From Silene conica (Eukaryota; Streptophyta; Magnoliopsida; Caryophyllales; Caryophyllaceae): a stretch of 64,000 bases of DNA. The stretch spans positions 44,737,910-44,801,909 of the forward strand of contig CM055320.2 in assembly GCA_029255685.2 (NCBI GenBank), written 5' to 3'. Below, piece after piece: positions 47,196 to 60,475 of the stretch (position 1 is the stretch's first letter; each line of letters begins with the position of its first letter). The notes below the pieces were generated by a model. The model had not been told where the DNA came from. It made no database searches and was given only the letters and a program-made list of their open reading frames with translations. Made by a program: the position numbers and the translations under genes.

Positions 47196-49067
47196 TTTAT
47201 AATTTTCAGTACATAAGTGGGAGAAATTATTTCGCTCGCAAACCAATGATAATATAAAGGATCTTAGAGAAGATTCCTACTTGGGAGTCTTAAGAAGAAC
47301 CCTAAATGAATTGAAGAAACTACGAGAGGACACTGAAAAACTACGGGAGAACACTCGAAGAAAAGTTCTTTGTGTTCATTGTTTCAAAGAGAGGAGACAT
47401 GAAACCCCGTATGAATTCGGAAGGAATATCGGCTCCTTGAGATAATGATTTTTTAAAGATTATAAGATAATAGAGGAGAAATCATCTATCTATACGGGAG
47501 GAAAGGCCGGTTCCTTAATAAATGATTTTTCTACGTTTATAAGATAAAAGAGAAGAAATCATCTCAATTCTCTCAATGTAGTTATAAAGAAATTATCATG
47601 TCATATTCGTCTCGAGGAAACGAAGACATGATAAGAGGGTGATGATTGATTGAATGGAAAATAGATCACTATAGGGATAGTGATGGTGATAAAGATTCAA
47701 GATCTAAATAAAAGATTTACATGCAAGAAATGAAAGGTTCATTTAAGAGATCGAGTAATATTGATTTTAGTGGGAGCGATGTTCATTAAAAGAATTAAGC
47801 TTACCATTTAGAGAGGATGGATGATTCTTTAAGGTGTAAAGAATAAGAGGTTTTAAATTCTAGATGATCAAATACCTTATATCATACGGTGATGGAGCTT
47901 TATGGGAAGTTTTATTATATTGATAATAAAAGGTCGCCCATTAGAAATCAAAATGGTTAATTTTGAATAACCTTGATAAAATAGCCGAGATGTTTGAAAA
48001 TTATAAGAGTGATGAAATCACCAATAACTACAATATAGATTTCAGCACATAAGTGACTAGATAATTCCGAGTGATTCCTTAATCCCTCCAGTATATCTAT
48101 ACGTCACGAGTTATAAGATAACAGTGGGAGCTTCCCTCAGGAAAGGAATCTCAAAATCTAGAATGGGTTCTAAAAATGTGCTCAAATAAGATCATATTAT
48201 GTGAGATAATATGAGTCGGAAGGAGACAAAATTTGTAAGTTTTGCAAATTATGAATAAAGGGTTATTCGCAAAACACTAATACAAATAGATGATTGTGCA
48301 TCAAATGCAATGTAATAGTATTGACTATTGTTGCATGACAACATCATTTGAGTTATAATTAACTCAAAGTAAAAGATACTTTGTCAAAATCCAAATGGGT
48401 TGTAAGAGACAATATTGAACCCCATAAGTGAACTGGATTGACTTAGTATGGCCCCTAGCCGCTTACATGAGGTGACATCTCGAAGCGACTAGAGTGTGAG
48501 GCGATTGATGGCAAGTTCAAGTGCCATAGAGTCATATGTGATGACTAGTCGATCACATAGGCAGACTATAAGAGACACTCTGTCGGGCAATGTGACCGCT
48601 TATAGAGTTCTGGAAATTTTATGGCCGGGTCGTGGCGAGAGCTGCTATAGTATTCTTGTGAGTCAATTCTTAGACTAAAGACTACTCTCCCAAGATGGTA
48701 CAGTTTAGGCATAACCTTGATCCATTCTCTACGACTTTTCGTAACTGGAGTCAAATGAGATTGTTTTGGGTTGTGACTAACTGTGACTAGTTGAAGGAAG
48801 AAGTGCGATAGAAATTGTCCACCCCTTGTCAGGGTTGTTCAAATCTCAGGGCCACTCGAGGAGAAGTTAACTTGAAATGCGTGGCCACGCTCGGAAGGTA
48901 TCTATGGTAGATAATTCCGGTCAAACAGTTATTCTCCAGATCGAGGAAACCACTCATGATATGATCGAATGCAAGTACGACCTCAGAGAGACATCTTGCA
49001 TTGAGTGGGAGATTGTAATAGGACAAGAGAATTGGTGACGCAAACTTGTCGAGGAAAAGTGGGAGAT
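47196..49067 (+). mobile_element. Family A 3' internal region, plus orientation, unit 3
   Basis: Unit 3 copy of 4496-6368. Its last 1.1 kb (from about 47975) mirrors 45588-46675. Confidence 0.82.
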
Positions 49068-50307
49068 TGTTGGGAAATGTGTCCTCAATAATAGTGCGAT
49101 CACATAATAAATCTCATGACGAGAATGCGCAAGGGATGATACGATTTATATTAGTCAACTGACCAACATTAATCGGTAATGATTGGCTAGCTAGAGTTTG
49201 ACATTACTGTCGTATGACGGTGGTGGTCAGTTGATCCCTTTAGGTCACACCTTTAGGACAATTCCCTTAATCGATAAAAGTGATCAAATGTATATCGATA
49301 CGATTTGCTCATATTCCTTAAACTCGTGTATCGAGAAATTAGAGGTTAAATCTTATTGTAAGATTTATGTTTAAAATTGAAACGTGTCAATTGTTAAACA
49401 TTAAACGATATTTTATGATATCGTAATTAGAATGAATCGGGTTGTATATTATTACAAGTGTTGTAAATCGTATTGACGATATTGAAATGACCATTTTATA
49501 CATTAGTAATTATGAATTACTAGTCAATTTGTTAAATATGATTTATTAATTTACAAATGATATTTATTTGATAAATATGCATTTTAGATTAAAACAATTA
49601 TTTTATGGTGTGAGATGTTTGCATTTCACACATAAGTTTACAATTGTACAAAATGACAAATATAAAATGAAGGTCCATTTTATGAAAGGTGGTACCGGTT
49701 TTTGGTGTTGGTAATTAAGGTATGTTTTATGTTTTGAGAACATAAAGACACAACCATTAAGTGTAGCCTTGAGAGCATTTACCTAGAGCTATCCTATGTG
49801 CATGGGTAAGATAAAAATGCTCCTTTTGTGCTTCCCTAAGGCACTCTCACGCCAACTATACCAACCATCCATCAAATATGAATCAATATACAAAACAATT
49901 CATTCATGCTAACCTTAAGTTTTTCTAGTGTAAGAAAACTAAGAAATCCTCTAAAATATTATAAGATAATATTAGTACTAATTGTATAAGAGATATAAAA
50001 TTAGTATAATAAGTTCATATTAGAACTTATATTGTTTTAAGGAAAGAACCGATTTTGATACTAGCTTGTTCCAAGTTTCGGTTGATTAAGGGATTGTCTT
50101 GGTGCATCCAAAGGAGGTATTCTTATTTGGGTACTTGGAGGATCATCCTTGCTATAATCTTGGACCGTGTGTAAGGGTTCAATATCTCCTTATTTCCGCA
50201 TATATTAGCATGCATAAGATCACCTATAATATGTTACTTAAAGGGTTAATTAAAAGATTATGTTAGTATGACTAAAATTAGTTTACGAGTAACTTATAAA
50301 CCCAACA
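49068..50307 (+). repeat. Family A LTR, plus orientation, unit 3
   Basis: 1240 bp, TGTTGGGAAATG to AAACCCAACA. Confidence 0.9.
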
Positions 50308-50460
50308 GGGACACGCGGGTTGAAGGTGAGTTTGGTTGGTGGTGGCTACGGCTGTGGTGGTGGCGGCAGAATGGTGGTGATTGGGTTTTCGCAGTCTGAG
50401 TAAGAAGTCGTGGGGGAGGCGTGTTTATGGGGATGAATATTTTATTATGGGGATGAATAG

Positions 50461-50461
<1 letters not shown>

Positions 50462-50500
<39 letters not shown>
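50462..50500. repeat. (TTA)13 microsatellite
   Basis: Thirteen TTA repeats, against 8 and 12 in the other units. Confidence 0.95.
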
Positions 50501-50502
<2 letters not shown>

Positions 50503-50905
50503 TTTAATGCTATAATTGTTATTATGGTAATTGTGGTAGTAAGGAGTTAACAATTTATTACTTTTGTTTTAATGAGTCGGGAAGTTAAGCTTTTAAGAAA
50601 GCTTCTACTTCGGGAAAGTTTTCATTTTTGGAAACTTTCCACTTATAGAGGGTTACTATTTATAGTAAATGTAAGTTGACTTATGGGGGTTCGGGAAGTT
50701 TATTAATTCGTTGCGTATACATGTTTAGGTGACGGTTTCCGCGTGGAACACTTCTAGAAAGCTTTTGGTTGACTGTCCTCCTGCAATTTGAGGTAGGGGA
50801 AATACTAAATACATGTTTATGATGAGAAATCTGATTATTAACTGATGTTAGTTGTGTACATCTTATTTTATGAATGATGCTATTTTGTGATTAATTACCT
50901 GCATA

Positions 50906-51100
50906 TTCTTGTGATACGATATGGTGATTACTGCGTCTTGTGATATGGAGTGGAGTATATTGGGTCTTCTGATACGGTGTGGTGATTATTGGGTCTTGTG
51001 AATGGTGTGGAGATAATGGGTCTTGTGAATGATGTGGAGATAATGGGTCTTGTGATACTGTGTGGAGAATATTGGGTCTTGTGATTCGGAGTGGAGGAAG
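50906..51100. repeat. Minisatellite of 27-30 bp units, unit 3
   Basis: Unit 3 copy of 8192-8386, same seven units. Confidence 0.85.
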
Positions 51101-51498
51101 ATGCCTTTCTTTTTATAGTAATGTTTCGATTGTTTATTTCCTCTACTCAACCTTGTGGTTGACCCTGTGTATTCGTGATCACCTGTGATGAACCATTTAT
51201 TGGGGAGCAGATTGACAGGTGCTTGAGACTATGGGAGCTAAAGGGAAGGGAGAGCTTGGATCCGGACCAGACTAAAGTCTAGATCACCATAGTTGTTCTG
51301 TTATGAGTTGTAGGGTTTTACTGTACCTTTTGAAACAGTTTTTTGGAGACAGTTGTAAGAACGTTTTTTAAGTTTAATATTTAATAAAGTATTGTGTTCT
51401 TTCCTTTGTTATCTACTGCCTCGTTAATCCGAGATGGTAACACCCTTAATTATCTGGGGAGTCCTAGTTCAGGCCCCTAAATAAATGGGGGTGTTACA

Positions 51499-54400
51499 GT
51501 ACCGGCTGAACCAACTGCAAGGACTGGAGCCCAACGAACTGCATATGATCAGTTCGTTCGTGAAGCTGGTGCGATTAAGAATGTACTTATTTATGCAATG
51601 GAAAGCAATTTGCAACGCCGCTTCTTTTCACAAGGTGCAAATAAGATTTTCACCACCCTTACCAATGAATTCTCGCAAGCTCCGAGAATCATGAGATATG
51701 ACGCCGCAGTCCGCTTCTTCGAAGCTAAACTTTCCAAGGGCCAAGCTGTTAGCCCACACATCCTCAAGATGATTGAGAATGTGGAAGTTCTGGAGTCTCT
51801 CGGTTGCAAGATTGAGGAGTCAATCATTGTAGACCGAATCTTACACTCTCTTCATGATGGGTTCACCCAATTTAGGATGAATTATAACATGAATGACATG
51901 AAGAAAAGTCTTCATGAACTCCACTATCAGCTCGTACAAGCTGAGAAGGATCTCAATTTGAGTGGGAGTGCTAAGAAGCACGTCCTTGTCATACAAGCTA
52001 ATTGGAAGGGAAAGGGAAAGGCAAAGGCTCCCTTAAATGTTAAGAAGCCTCAGTTCAAAAGAAAGCAGCCAAAGCCCAAGAGTGGACCTGGTGAGACCAG
52101 TAACTCACAGGCCAAAACTAAGAGCAAAGGGAAAGAAGGAGAGTGCCATCATTGCCACGAGTCTGGGCATTGGAAAAGGAACTGGCCTAAGTACCTCGAG
52201 GATATCAAGGCTGGACGAGTGACACCCATAGGTATATCGTCATTTATTCATATGATTGAAATAAACCATGCAAGTTCAGCAACATGGGTATTTGATACTG
52301 GTTGTGGTTCTCACTTGTGTAATCACTTGCAGGGTTTAAGGGACGTCCGCAAACTTGAGAAAGGGGACGTTGACCTTCGTGTTGGAAATGGAGCAAAGGT
52401 TGCAGCTACCTCCATAGGAACTTATGTACTCAAACTACCTAGTGGTTTCGAGTTATTTTTAAATAATTGTTATTTTGTTCCTAGTTTGTCGAAAAACATT
52501 ATTTTTATTTCTGTTTTGGATTCAGAAGGTTTTTGTTTTAATATTAAACACAATTGTTGTACTTTTTCATTAAACGATATGATTTATGGAAAAGTTGTTT
52601 CCGTAAACGGAATATATGTTTTAGACCAAACCACCGAGGTTTATCATGTGAATAATAAAAGGGCTAAAACAGGTGATAAAGAACAAACGTATCTACGGCA
52701 TTGTCGAATGGGACACATCAATGAAAAACGCGTAGAGAAACTCATTAAGAATGGGTCAAAACCACCATTTCATTACGAATCAATTGGTACGTGTGAATCA
52801 TGTCTCATCGGAAAGATGACTCGTATTTCCTTTAAAGGTATTGGAATGCGAGCTAGTGATATTCTAGGACTCATACATACAGATGTATGTGGTCCTATGA
52901 CAATCACAGAAGAGACTGCTATAGATATTTCATCACTTTTACGGATGATTTAAGTAGATACGGGTATGTCTATTTAATAAAACATAAAAGTGAATCCTTT
53001 GACAAGTTCAAGGAATTCCAAAATCAGGTTGAGAACCAATTGGATAGGAAGATAAAGGCACTTCGATCTGATCGTGGTGGCGAGTATCTTTCGACTGAGT
53101 TTGATCAACACCTGAAAGACTGTGGTATTGTATCACAGTTGACTCCACCTGGAACACCACAATTAAATGGTGTATCCGAACGGAGAAATCGAACTTTATT
53201 AGATATGGTTCGATCCATGATGAGTCACACGGTTGTGCGTGATTCATTATGGGGATTTGCTCTTCAATCAGCTGCTCTAATACTTAACCGAAGTCCGACT
53301 AAAGCAGCAGACAAGACTCCATATGATATGTGGAAAGGAAAAGTTCTTGACTTGTCCTTTATTCGGGTTTGGGGCTGTGAAGCTTATGTCAAGTGGAGAC
53401 ACGAAGACAAGCTAGGCCCACGATCGGTCAAGACTTACTTTTTAGGTTATCCCAAAGGAATTTTTGGTCACTACTTTTACTCACCTACCGAACAAAGAGT
53501 GTTTGTTGCGGCTAGTGCGAAGTTTTTAGAGAAAGAGTTTCTCTCGAACAAACAAAGTAGTAGAACTTTTGATCTGTTAGAGGTTCAAGAACCAGAAACC
53601 AACAGTGTGACGGAAGAAAGTGTTCCTTCCACATCTGCTATGGTATCCATTCCAGAGGAACCTAGGAGGACGGTTCGAGTTTCTCACCCCCAGACCGATA
53701 TATTGGTATGGTTGAGGAAGGTGGTGCAGAAAACCTATTACTCCTTGAGAGTAACGAACCAGCTACCTACAAAGGAGCCATGACATGTTCCGGCTCTAAG
53801 CTATGGCTCGAAGCCATGCAGTCCGAAATAGATTCCATGCAAGAGAATTAAGTATGGGATTTGGTTGATTTGCCTGAAAAGGTAAAACCCCTACAGTGCA
53901 AATGGCTTTATAAGATAAAGCGTGCACTAGATGGATAACCAGATGTTTATAAAGCACGATTGGTGGCAAAAGGTTTCTGTAACACCCCAAGAGTATGAGA
54001 GGAAAGTTGTCCCACATCGGTAGAATGTGAGGCTTGCGATATGTTTATAATAGCTTCCACCCACCACTTAGTAACAAGGCCTTGTGCTTTTGGGCTTAAG
54101 TGAGGACAAATAATGGGCCCAAAGGCTTACCTCCCATCTTATTGGGGGCGTGTTACGACCGTGGTGGGTCGGGTTGTTACAAAATGGTATCAGAGCGACC
54201 CTGCGACCGTGTGGTGAGCCTGTGGTCGGGAGTATCCAGGTCACACACCTAGCGGGGGTGGATTATGGCCCTGGTTGTGGTCATGTTTGAGGCACAACGA
54301 GGACGTTGTGTTCTTTAAGTGGGGGAGTTTGTAACACCCCAAGAGTATGAGAGGAAAGTTGTCCCACATCGGAAGAATGTGAGGCTTGTGATATGTTTAT

Positions 54401-55893
54401 AATAGCTTCCACCCACCACTTAGTAACAAGGCCTTGTGCTTTTGGGCTTAAGTGAGGACAAATAATGGGCCCAAAGGCTTACCTCCCATCTTATTGGGGG
54501 TGTTACGACCGTGGTGGGTCGGGTTGTTACAGTTTCACTCAAGTACACGGGTTGCACTATGATGAGATATTTGCTCCAGTCGTAATGCTTAGATCTATTC
54601 GGATTATCTTAGCGATAGCCGCATTTCATGATTATGAGATCTAGCAAATGGATATGAAAACCGCCTTCCTAAACGGGTTTTTGGAAGAAGAACTGTATAT
54701 GATATAGCCTGAGGGTTTCATCGATCCTAAACATCCTAAGAAAGTGTGCAAGCTCAAGCGTTCCATCTATGGACTTAAGCAAGCATCACATAGTTGGAAT
54801 CATCGTTTTGATGACGTGATAAAACAGAACGGATTCATTCGAAGTGTCGAAGAATCGTGTCTGTATATCAAATCAAGTGGGAGTAAAATCGTATTCCTAG
54901 TATTGTATGTAGATGATATACTACTAATTGGAAACGACATTCCCATGCTTTCGTCGGTTAAGACATGGTTAAAGAACCATTTTAAAATAAAAGATTTGGG
55001 TGAGGCACAGAGGATTCTAGGCATCCGCATCTATAGAGATAGATCACAAAAGGATGTTAGCATAGAGTCAAGAAGATTATATAGATAAGATTCTTGATAG
55101 ATTCAGTATGACAAACTCCAAAAGAGGTTAGCTTCCTGTTGTTCATGGGGTGCATCTGAGTAAGAAACAATCACCTACAACACCGGAAGAAACTGAACGC
55201 ATGAGTCGGATACCTTATGCTTCGACATTAGGGTCGATCATGTATCCCATGATGTGCACACGTCCTGACGTGGCATATGCATTGAGTATGGCCAGCCGTT
55301 ACCAAAATAATCCAGGTGAAAGTCACTAGATAGCCGTCAAGAACATCCTTAAGTACTTACGAAGGACTAAGGATTGGGCACTGGTATATGGTGGAGACAT
55401 GGAGCTAAGTGCTAAGGGTTACACAGATGCTAGTTTACAAACCGATCGTGATGATTCAAAATCTCAGTCGGGTTTTGTCTTTACTCTTAATGGTGGAGCA
55501 GTCAGTTGGAAGAGTTCCAAACAGAGCGTTACAGCAGATTCTACAACAGAGTCTGAGTACTTGGCAGCTTCCGAAGCTGCAAAGGAAGCTATTTGGATGC
55601 GTTATTTCATACAAGGACTAAAAGTAGTACCTAGTGTGAAAGATCCAATCACCCTTTATTTTGATAACAGTGGTGCAATCTTCCAGGCTAAGGAGCCTAA
55701 GTCTAGCAACAAATCTAGACATGTACTCAGAAAAGCTCATCTGATAAGAGATTATATGGAGCAAAAGGAGATAGCATTGTGCAAGATTGGAACGGATAAT
55801 AACATTGTTAATCCGCTGACTAAGGCACTACCGCATAATAAACATGAAGGGCACATCTCATCCATGGCGATAAAGCGTGTTCCAGAATTGTAA
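51499..55893 (+). pseudogene. Copia B gag-pol coding region (fossil), unit 3
   Basis: Gag core and zinc-knuckle-like motif (51499-52220), protease FDTGCGSHL (about 52290), pre-integrase and integrase (52680-53620), RT with YVDDILLIGN (53790-55360, TRIM inside) and RNase H (55370-55893). It is broken, as in the other units. Confidence 0.9.
53978..54531 (+). mobile_element. TRIM element, intact, unit 3
   Basis: Unit 3 copy of 11264-11817. LTRs at 53978-54181 and 54330-54531, primer site at 54185-54196, target duplication GTTTC on both sides. Confidence 0.95.
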
Positions 55894-56673
55894 TAAACAT
55901 TGTTTGATTAATGTTTGATCATTTCAAATTATTACTTAATAAAATCATTGAATTTCTTTATATTTTATTACATGTGGATTGTACAACAATTTTTGAACAC
56001 CACACAGTGAACTGTTTTACTTTATATGCCTGTTTTTGTCCGTAAACACCAATATGAGCTGATAACTCAGGTTATTATTTTGTTAGTTGAAGGATGGAAG
56101 GTTCAATATTCCATACGTCAAGCATCTGACTGATCAATAACAAATATGGGTATATGATATCGCATAGGACATAGTGACCACAACATAGAGTCCTAAATGT
56201 TAAGATACATTAGGTGCCTGGTCGTGGATGGGACGTCAATCGTGATTCCTAAAGTCGGTTCTTTTGACCATTGTTTATTTCATGCGATATAGACAGTTTT
56301 TGGGTGGCTTTGGTTTCTGTCCTAGGTCGCACCGTAAAAGGAGACCAATCGGACTTTTACTGGGTCATTTCATGCTGTGCTTCCATCGGCAGGTCATAAG
56401 TCAAGGAAAATATCCAGCCTTTATCAGGTTTTATATATATATTTCTCAGGGGCACTCGAGGAGTAGTAACTTAAACGCATGGTCATGCTCGAACGAAGAT
56501 GATTCGTATCAGTTATGTTGCTCTCTAGTCGAGGAAACCACTCCTGATTTGATTACTTGGGAGATACGACCTTGTAAGGTAAGACTTTGCAATTTGTCTT
56601 CCATTGAGGGGAAGAATAATGCATGGATATGAGAATCGTAATCGCACACACACTTGTAGGACAAGTGGGAGAT
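55894..56673 (+). mobile_element. Copia B 3' internal non-coding region, unit 3
   Basis: Unit 3 copy of 13180-13959, with the shared block and two purine tracts. No gene is called. Confidence 0.82.
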
Positions 56674-57615
56674 TGTTGGAGTAAATGTCCTCCACAGTGT
56701 GTGATTATTTGAGTAAATCTTTTACAGGATCACACAGGGATACTTAGTATATTAATCAGTTGATTAACGTTTATCGGTATCGATTGGCTAACTAGAAGTT
56801 TGACGTTACTGTCATATGATAGCGATAATCAGGTGATCCCTAAAGGTCACACCTATAGGATAGTACTGAGAAATATGACTATATATTGATATAATTACAT
56901 AAATGCTAAACTTAGCTAAACGTAGTTAAGTAGATGATAAACATTTAATATGATTAAATAATAACTAGGAGAAATGAATTAAATGTTAATTCTAATAAAT
57001 ATATATAAAAGTTATATTTATTAATTATATTTTAATATATGATAGAATAATATAATCGGGATTAATTAATTATAAGATAATTAATTAATATTCTCCGGGA
57101 ATTAAATTTGTACACCGAAAAGTATTAAAATATATATGATATTTTAAGGAAGTTCGGAATAAGGAAACTGACTCAAAATATTATATTATAATGAGGTTTC
57201 CTAATTGAAGTACAATACCAACACAAACCAAAACCCTATATATAGAGGGTTTCGGCCGTGAGGTTGGATACACACGAACAAAACGTTTTTCCTCTCTTAT
57301 TCTCCTTGATTAGTTTATCATCTCAATCCCAAAATAAATCCTCTAAAATAATTAATAGTAATTTAGGAGGAGCTTTGAGAGAATCTTTCTCAGTCGTCTT
57401 GGGTGCAATCTAAGGAGAACTTCTAAGCCTTGAAGTTTGGGTTTATACTAGGTTGTTCTTAGGCCGATCTCATATAGGACCAAAGGTTATTTCTATGATC
57501 CTTGTCCTATTATTTCAGTTCTATTGTTTTAATATCAATTCGTTTTTGATATAATCCTTGGCAGTATTAATTAAGTTAATACTTTTATGAGTAATTTAAG
57601 AAATTATTTCCTACA
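56674..57615 (+). repeat. Family B 3' LTR (942 bp), unit 3
   Basis: TGTTGGAGTAAATG to TTTCCTACA. TATA box TATATATA at 57237-57244. Confidence 0.92.
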
Positions 57616-57846
57616 TATATATAAACCATCTAAAACCAATGTAAGGACATTCATACATCTTATGTAATCATCATGCATGCATAAGATCTTATTAAGTTTT
57701 AAACCTAAACTTAAAGAAACAAAACTCACATTAGATATGAGTATAAAATCTGGAATTAGATTTCCAAAATTTTAGGGGGTCTTTCTTTCTATTATTTCCT
57801 TTTCACATTTATTTTCTTCTATCTCATTACTTTTGATTGCTCATTT
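57616..57846. other. Residual flank of copia B at the right end of the array
   Basis: This copy of 14902-15128 has a 4-bp expansion at its start (TATATATA). It is the only copy that continues into its presumably original neighbour, the Athila-like sequence from 57847. Confidence 0.55.
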
Positions 57847-59181
57847 ACCACCCAATGCTTTTAATTCCCGAAGAAGGGTTGTTTTTTTTTTGTCTTTTTC
57901 AGGTCCTTGTGGTAGCACTACTGGCTACCGAAACATCCTAGCTCACGCTGGTTAGGGGAGGTTTATGTTCGTGCAATCACTTTGTGAGTTCCTTCTTTTT
58001 TGTTTTCCTTAGTCATTTTTACGCAAATTCCCGTTCTTCTTTGATTCTTTGCATATGTTTTTGCACAATGGGGACATTATGTAGTTTGGTTTGGGGAAGG
58101 GTTTTGCATTGCATTCACATGTTTTATTGGATTTCTGTTTCACGTTTACTGCATTCCTGTTTGCATTGTTGTTTTATTTCCCTTACATCAAAAATCCAAA
58201 AACAAATTGAAAAATTTCAAAAGTTTCAAAAAATGCACGTTTATTTTAGCATATAGGTTGAGTCAGAACGTTAGTATTTCAATGATGACATTGTTTTCTC
58301 ATCTATTTATGCCTAAGCCTTGCTAGTTGACATGTTTTTAGCTGAATCATATCCATAATCTACGAGTTTTTTTTTTGTCAAAATAGTTGTTGATGTTCAG
58401 ACTTGACTTTAATTTTAGGCAAGCTTTAGTACATTCTAAGGTTTTAGCGCTTTATATCTGGTGTCATTTGTGACCGGTTTGTTTAGGATGTGAGTAGTAC
58501 TCCTTATGAGACATGTTATATTAATATGCATAAATATGAACTTAATCTGCTCAATACCTGTATGCACTTTAGTTTGTTGATTTTTGACACATGTGAAAGA
58601 GGTCCATTCTTTAATTTTACCCATAAGCATTACAAAGCCAAAATTGCCTTTTGTCCCATAATGCTACATCCCATACTTAGCCTACCATATCCAAGCTAGT
58701 ATTTGTAGTTGCGGCAATGCATTACTCCTTTTGGTTATATTGCTCTTAATAGAGAAAGATTGTGAAATTCTGCAAATAAAAGAAAGAATCAAGGAAAAGA
58801 AAAGAAAAGAGGAAAGCAGGAAAAGGAAGAAAAACGAAAACAAAAAGCTGAAAATCAGTCGACTGACTCGAACACCTGGTCGGTCGACCATATGTCGTAA
58901 TTCAGAAAAATCGCGTGCTTGAAAGCCTTTATTCATTTCCGAACTATAGTCCCATGTTTTATTCATTTCATTTGGGGAGTCATTTTCCTTAGAGATTGTG
59001 AGATTTGTGCTTCAAAATAGCACCGTATTTATTAATATTGAGTTTGGAAGTGGTGATATTTCTTGTTGTTTGGATCTCATTGTTTGTTAGCTTGGCTCTT
59101 AAACTCCACATATCCAAACCATCTTAGCCCTCCTTACCCGTTACCTCACATATCCAATTTTTCCTCAGCATTTGTCATGGT
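57847..59181 (+). mobile_element. Athila-like Ty3/gypsy element, 3' internal region (left part)
   Basis: This non-coding stretch has the texture of the post-pol region of Athila-type elements: GGGGACATTATGTAGTTTGG followed by TTTGGGGAAGGG near 58070, and an A-rich AAAAATCCAAAAACAAATTG near 58188. It continues after the copia C insertion at 63049 and leads to an LTR at 63439. No pol or envelope-like domain is seen in the part within the window. The short frames at 57984-58256 and 58682-58966 are low-complexity and unconvincing. A TGGTCGGTCGACCA palindromic motif lies at 58877-58890. Confidence 0.65.
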
Positions 59182-60475
59182 TGTTGGGAAATGTGTCGTC
59201 AACAATAGTGCGATCACGTCGATGATAAATATCACTGTTAAATCTCATAAAGATAATATGCAAGGGATGATCTGATATTATATAGTCAACTAACCAACAT
59301 TAATCGGTAATGATTGACTGACTAGAGTTTGACATTACTGTCGTATGGCGGTGTTGTTCAGTTGATCCCTTTAGGTCACACCTATAGGATAATCCCTTTA
59401 ATAGATATATTGATCAATTGTATACGTTACGATTTGATCAAATTCCTTAAAACTAACATATCGAGAAATCAGAGGTAAAAATCTTAATGTAAGATTTATA
59501 TTTTGAAATTGAAACGTGTCAATTGTCAAATATTAATCGATATTTATGAACTGTCGAAATTAGAATGTGAAGGGTTCATGGTTATTACAAATGTTGTATA
59601 TCGTATTGACGATTATTATAATAACCATATTTTGAGACGGTAATTATGAATTACTAAATAAATTTGTTAAATGTGATTTAATTATTTTAGAGATAATATT
59701 TATTTGATAAATATGTATTTTAAATTAATACAATTGTATTTTGTGACATAGGATGTCACATATCAAACAATTGTACAAATTACAATTTGTAAAATAAAAG
59801 TCCATTTTACATAAAATGTGGCGTGTGATTTTGTATGTTATAAGGACTGATTTTTTAAATTAGTGGATGAATAACATAATGATTAACATAGGTCTAACAC
59901 CTAATGTAGGCATGCAACCCTATGTGTTTGGGTAAGACAAAAAGGAGCATCCAACCCTTCCCAAACACTCCACTCTCACGCCACACTCAACCCCAAAACC
60001 CTCACCATATAATGTGAGTTGTTCACATTTCTCAACTATGGTTTTTTGCTCATATTTTTCAAAGTATAGAAAAACCTCAAAAACCTCTTATATTATTTCT
60101 AGTAAGAAAATAATATTAATAATAAATATATAATAGAGATTATATTTAATTACTATAATTGTTATAGTATCTCGGTTATTGTTCTAATAAGATTAGAACA
60201 CGGTTTTAAGGAAACTGATTTTGCTCACCTAGTCCGTGAAAGATCTCGGTATTAAGGGTAAGTCTTGGGTGCATCGTAAAGGAGGCAAGCTATATTGGTT
60301 GCTCCGTGGAGGATCGTCCTAGCACTAATTTGGACCGAATGTAAGGGTCCGATTCTTTTATCTCCGCATTTTATTATTGCATGCATATAGATCTTGACAC
60401 AAAGTAAAAGGTTAATTTGTTAAGTAAAGTTAGTATGACTAATTTTATAGTATGGGGAGTATGGCAATCCTAACA
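59182..60475 (+). repeat. Family C 5' LTR (1294 bp)
   Basis: TGTTGGGAAATGTGTCGTC to GCAATCCTAACA. It carries the conserved block at 59291-59390 (GTTTGACATTACTGTCGTAT). Confidence 0.93.

Larger units (their letters stand above)
50308..51498 (+). mobile_element. Probable Ty3/gypsy LTR remnant, unit 3
   Basis: Unit 3 copy of 7609-8784, with the longest TTA tract, ending GGGGGTGTTACA. Confidence 0.5.
51499..57615 (+). mobile_element. Family B Ty1/copia element, broken, unit 3
   Basis: Unit 3 copy of 8785-14901. Same order of parts and same missing 5' end, with the TRIM at 53978-54531 and the LTR at 56674-57615. Confidence 0.93.
36485..57846. repeat. Tandem array unit 3 (complete, last unit)
   Basis: This unit is near-identical to 15129-36484 throughout. 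The match ends at GCTCATTT (57839-57846), after which the sequence is ACCACCCAATGC instead of the gag leader arm. That position marks the right end of the array, and the sequence beyond it belongs to an Athila-like gypsy element. Copy-specific substitutions, a 4-bp TATA expansion near 57616 and a 13-repeat TTA tract distinguish it from units 1 and 2. Confidence 0.95.

Noticed and set aside
1-57846. The array as a simple assembly duplication
   Set aside because: Not excluded, but the units carry private substitutions, small indels and three different TTA lengths, and a distinct right-hand edge exists. A copied contig would be identical.
57984-58256. 90-codon open frame rich in F, C and S
   Set aside because: It lies in the T-rich post-pol region of the gypsy element, with no domain and a biased composition.
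58682-58966. 94-codon minus-strand frame with a phenylalanine/serine-rich stretch
   Set aside because: It is the antisense of a purine-rich AAAGAAAAGAGG tract, so its low complexity explains the hydrophobic look; it is not a membrane protein.
59063-59275. 70-codon open frame crossing 59182
   Set aside because: It spans the insertion border of the family C element and cannot be a conserved gene.
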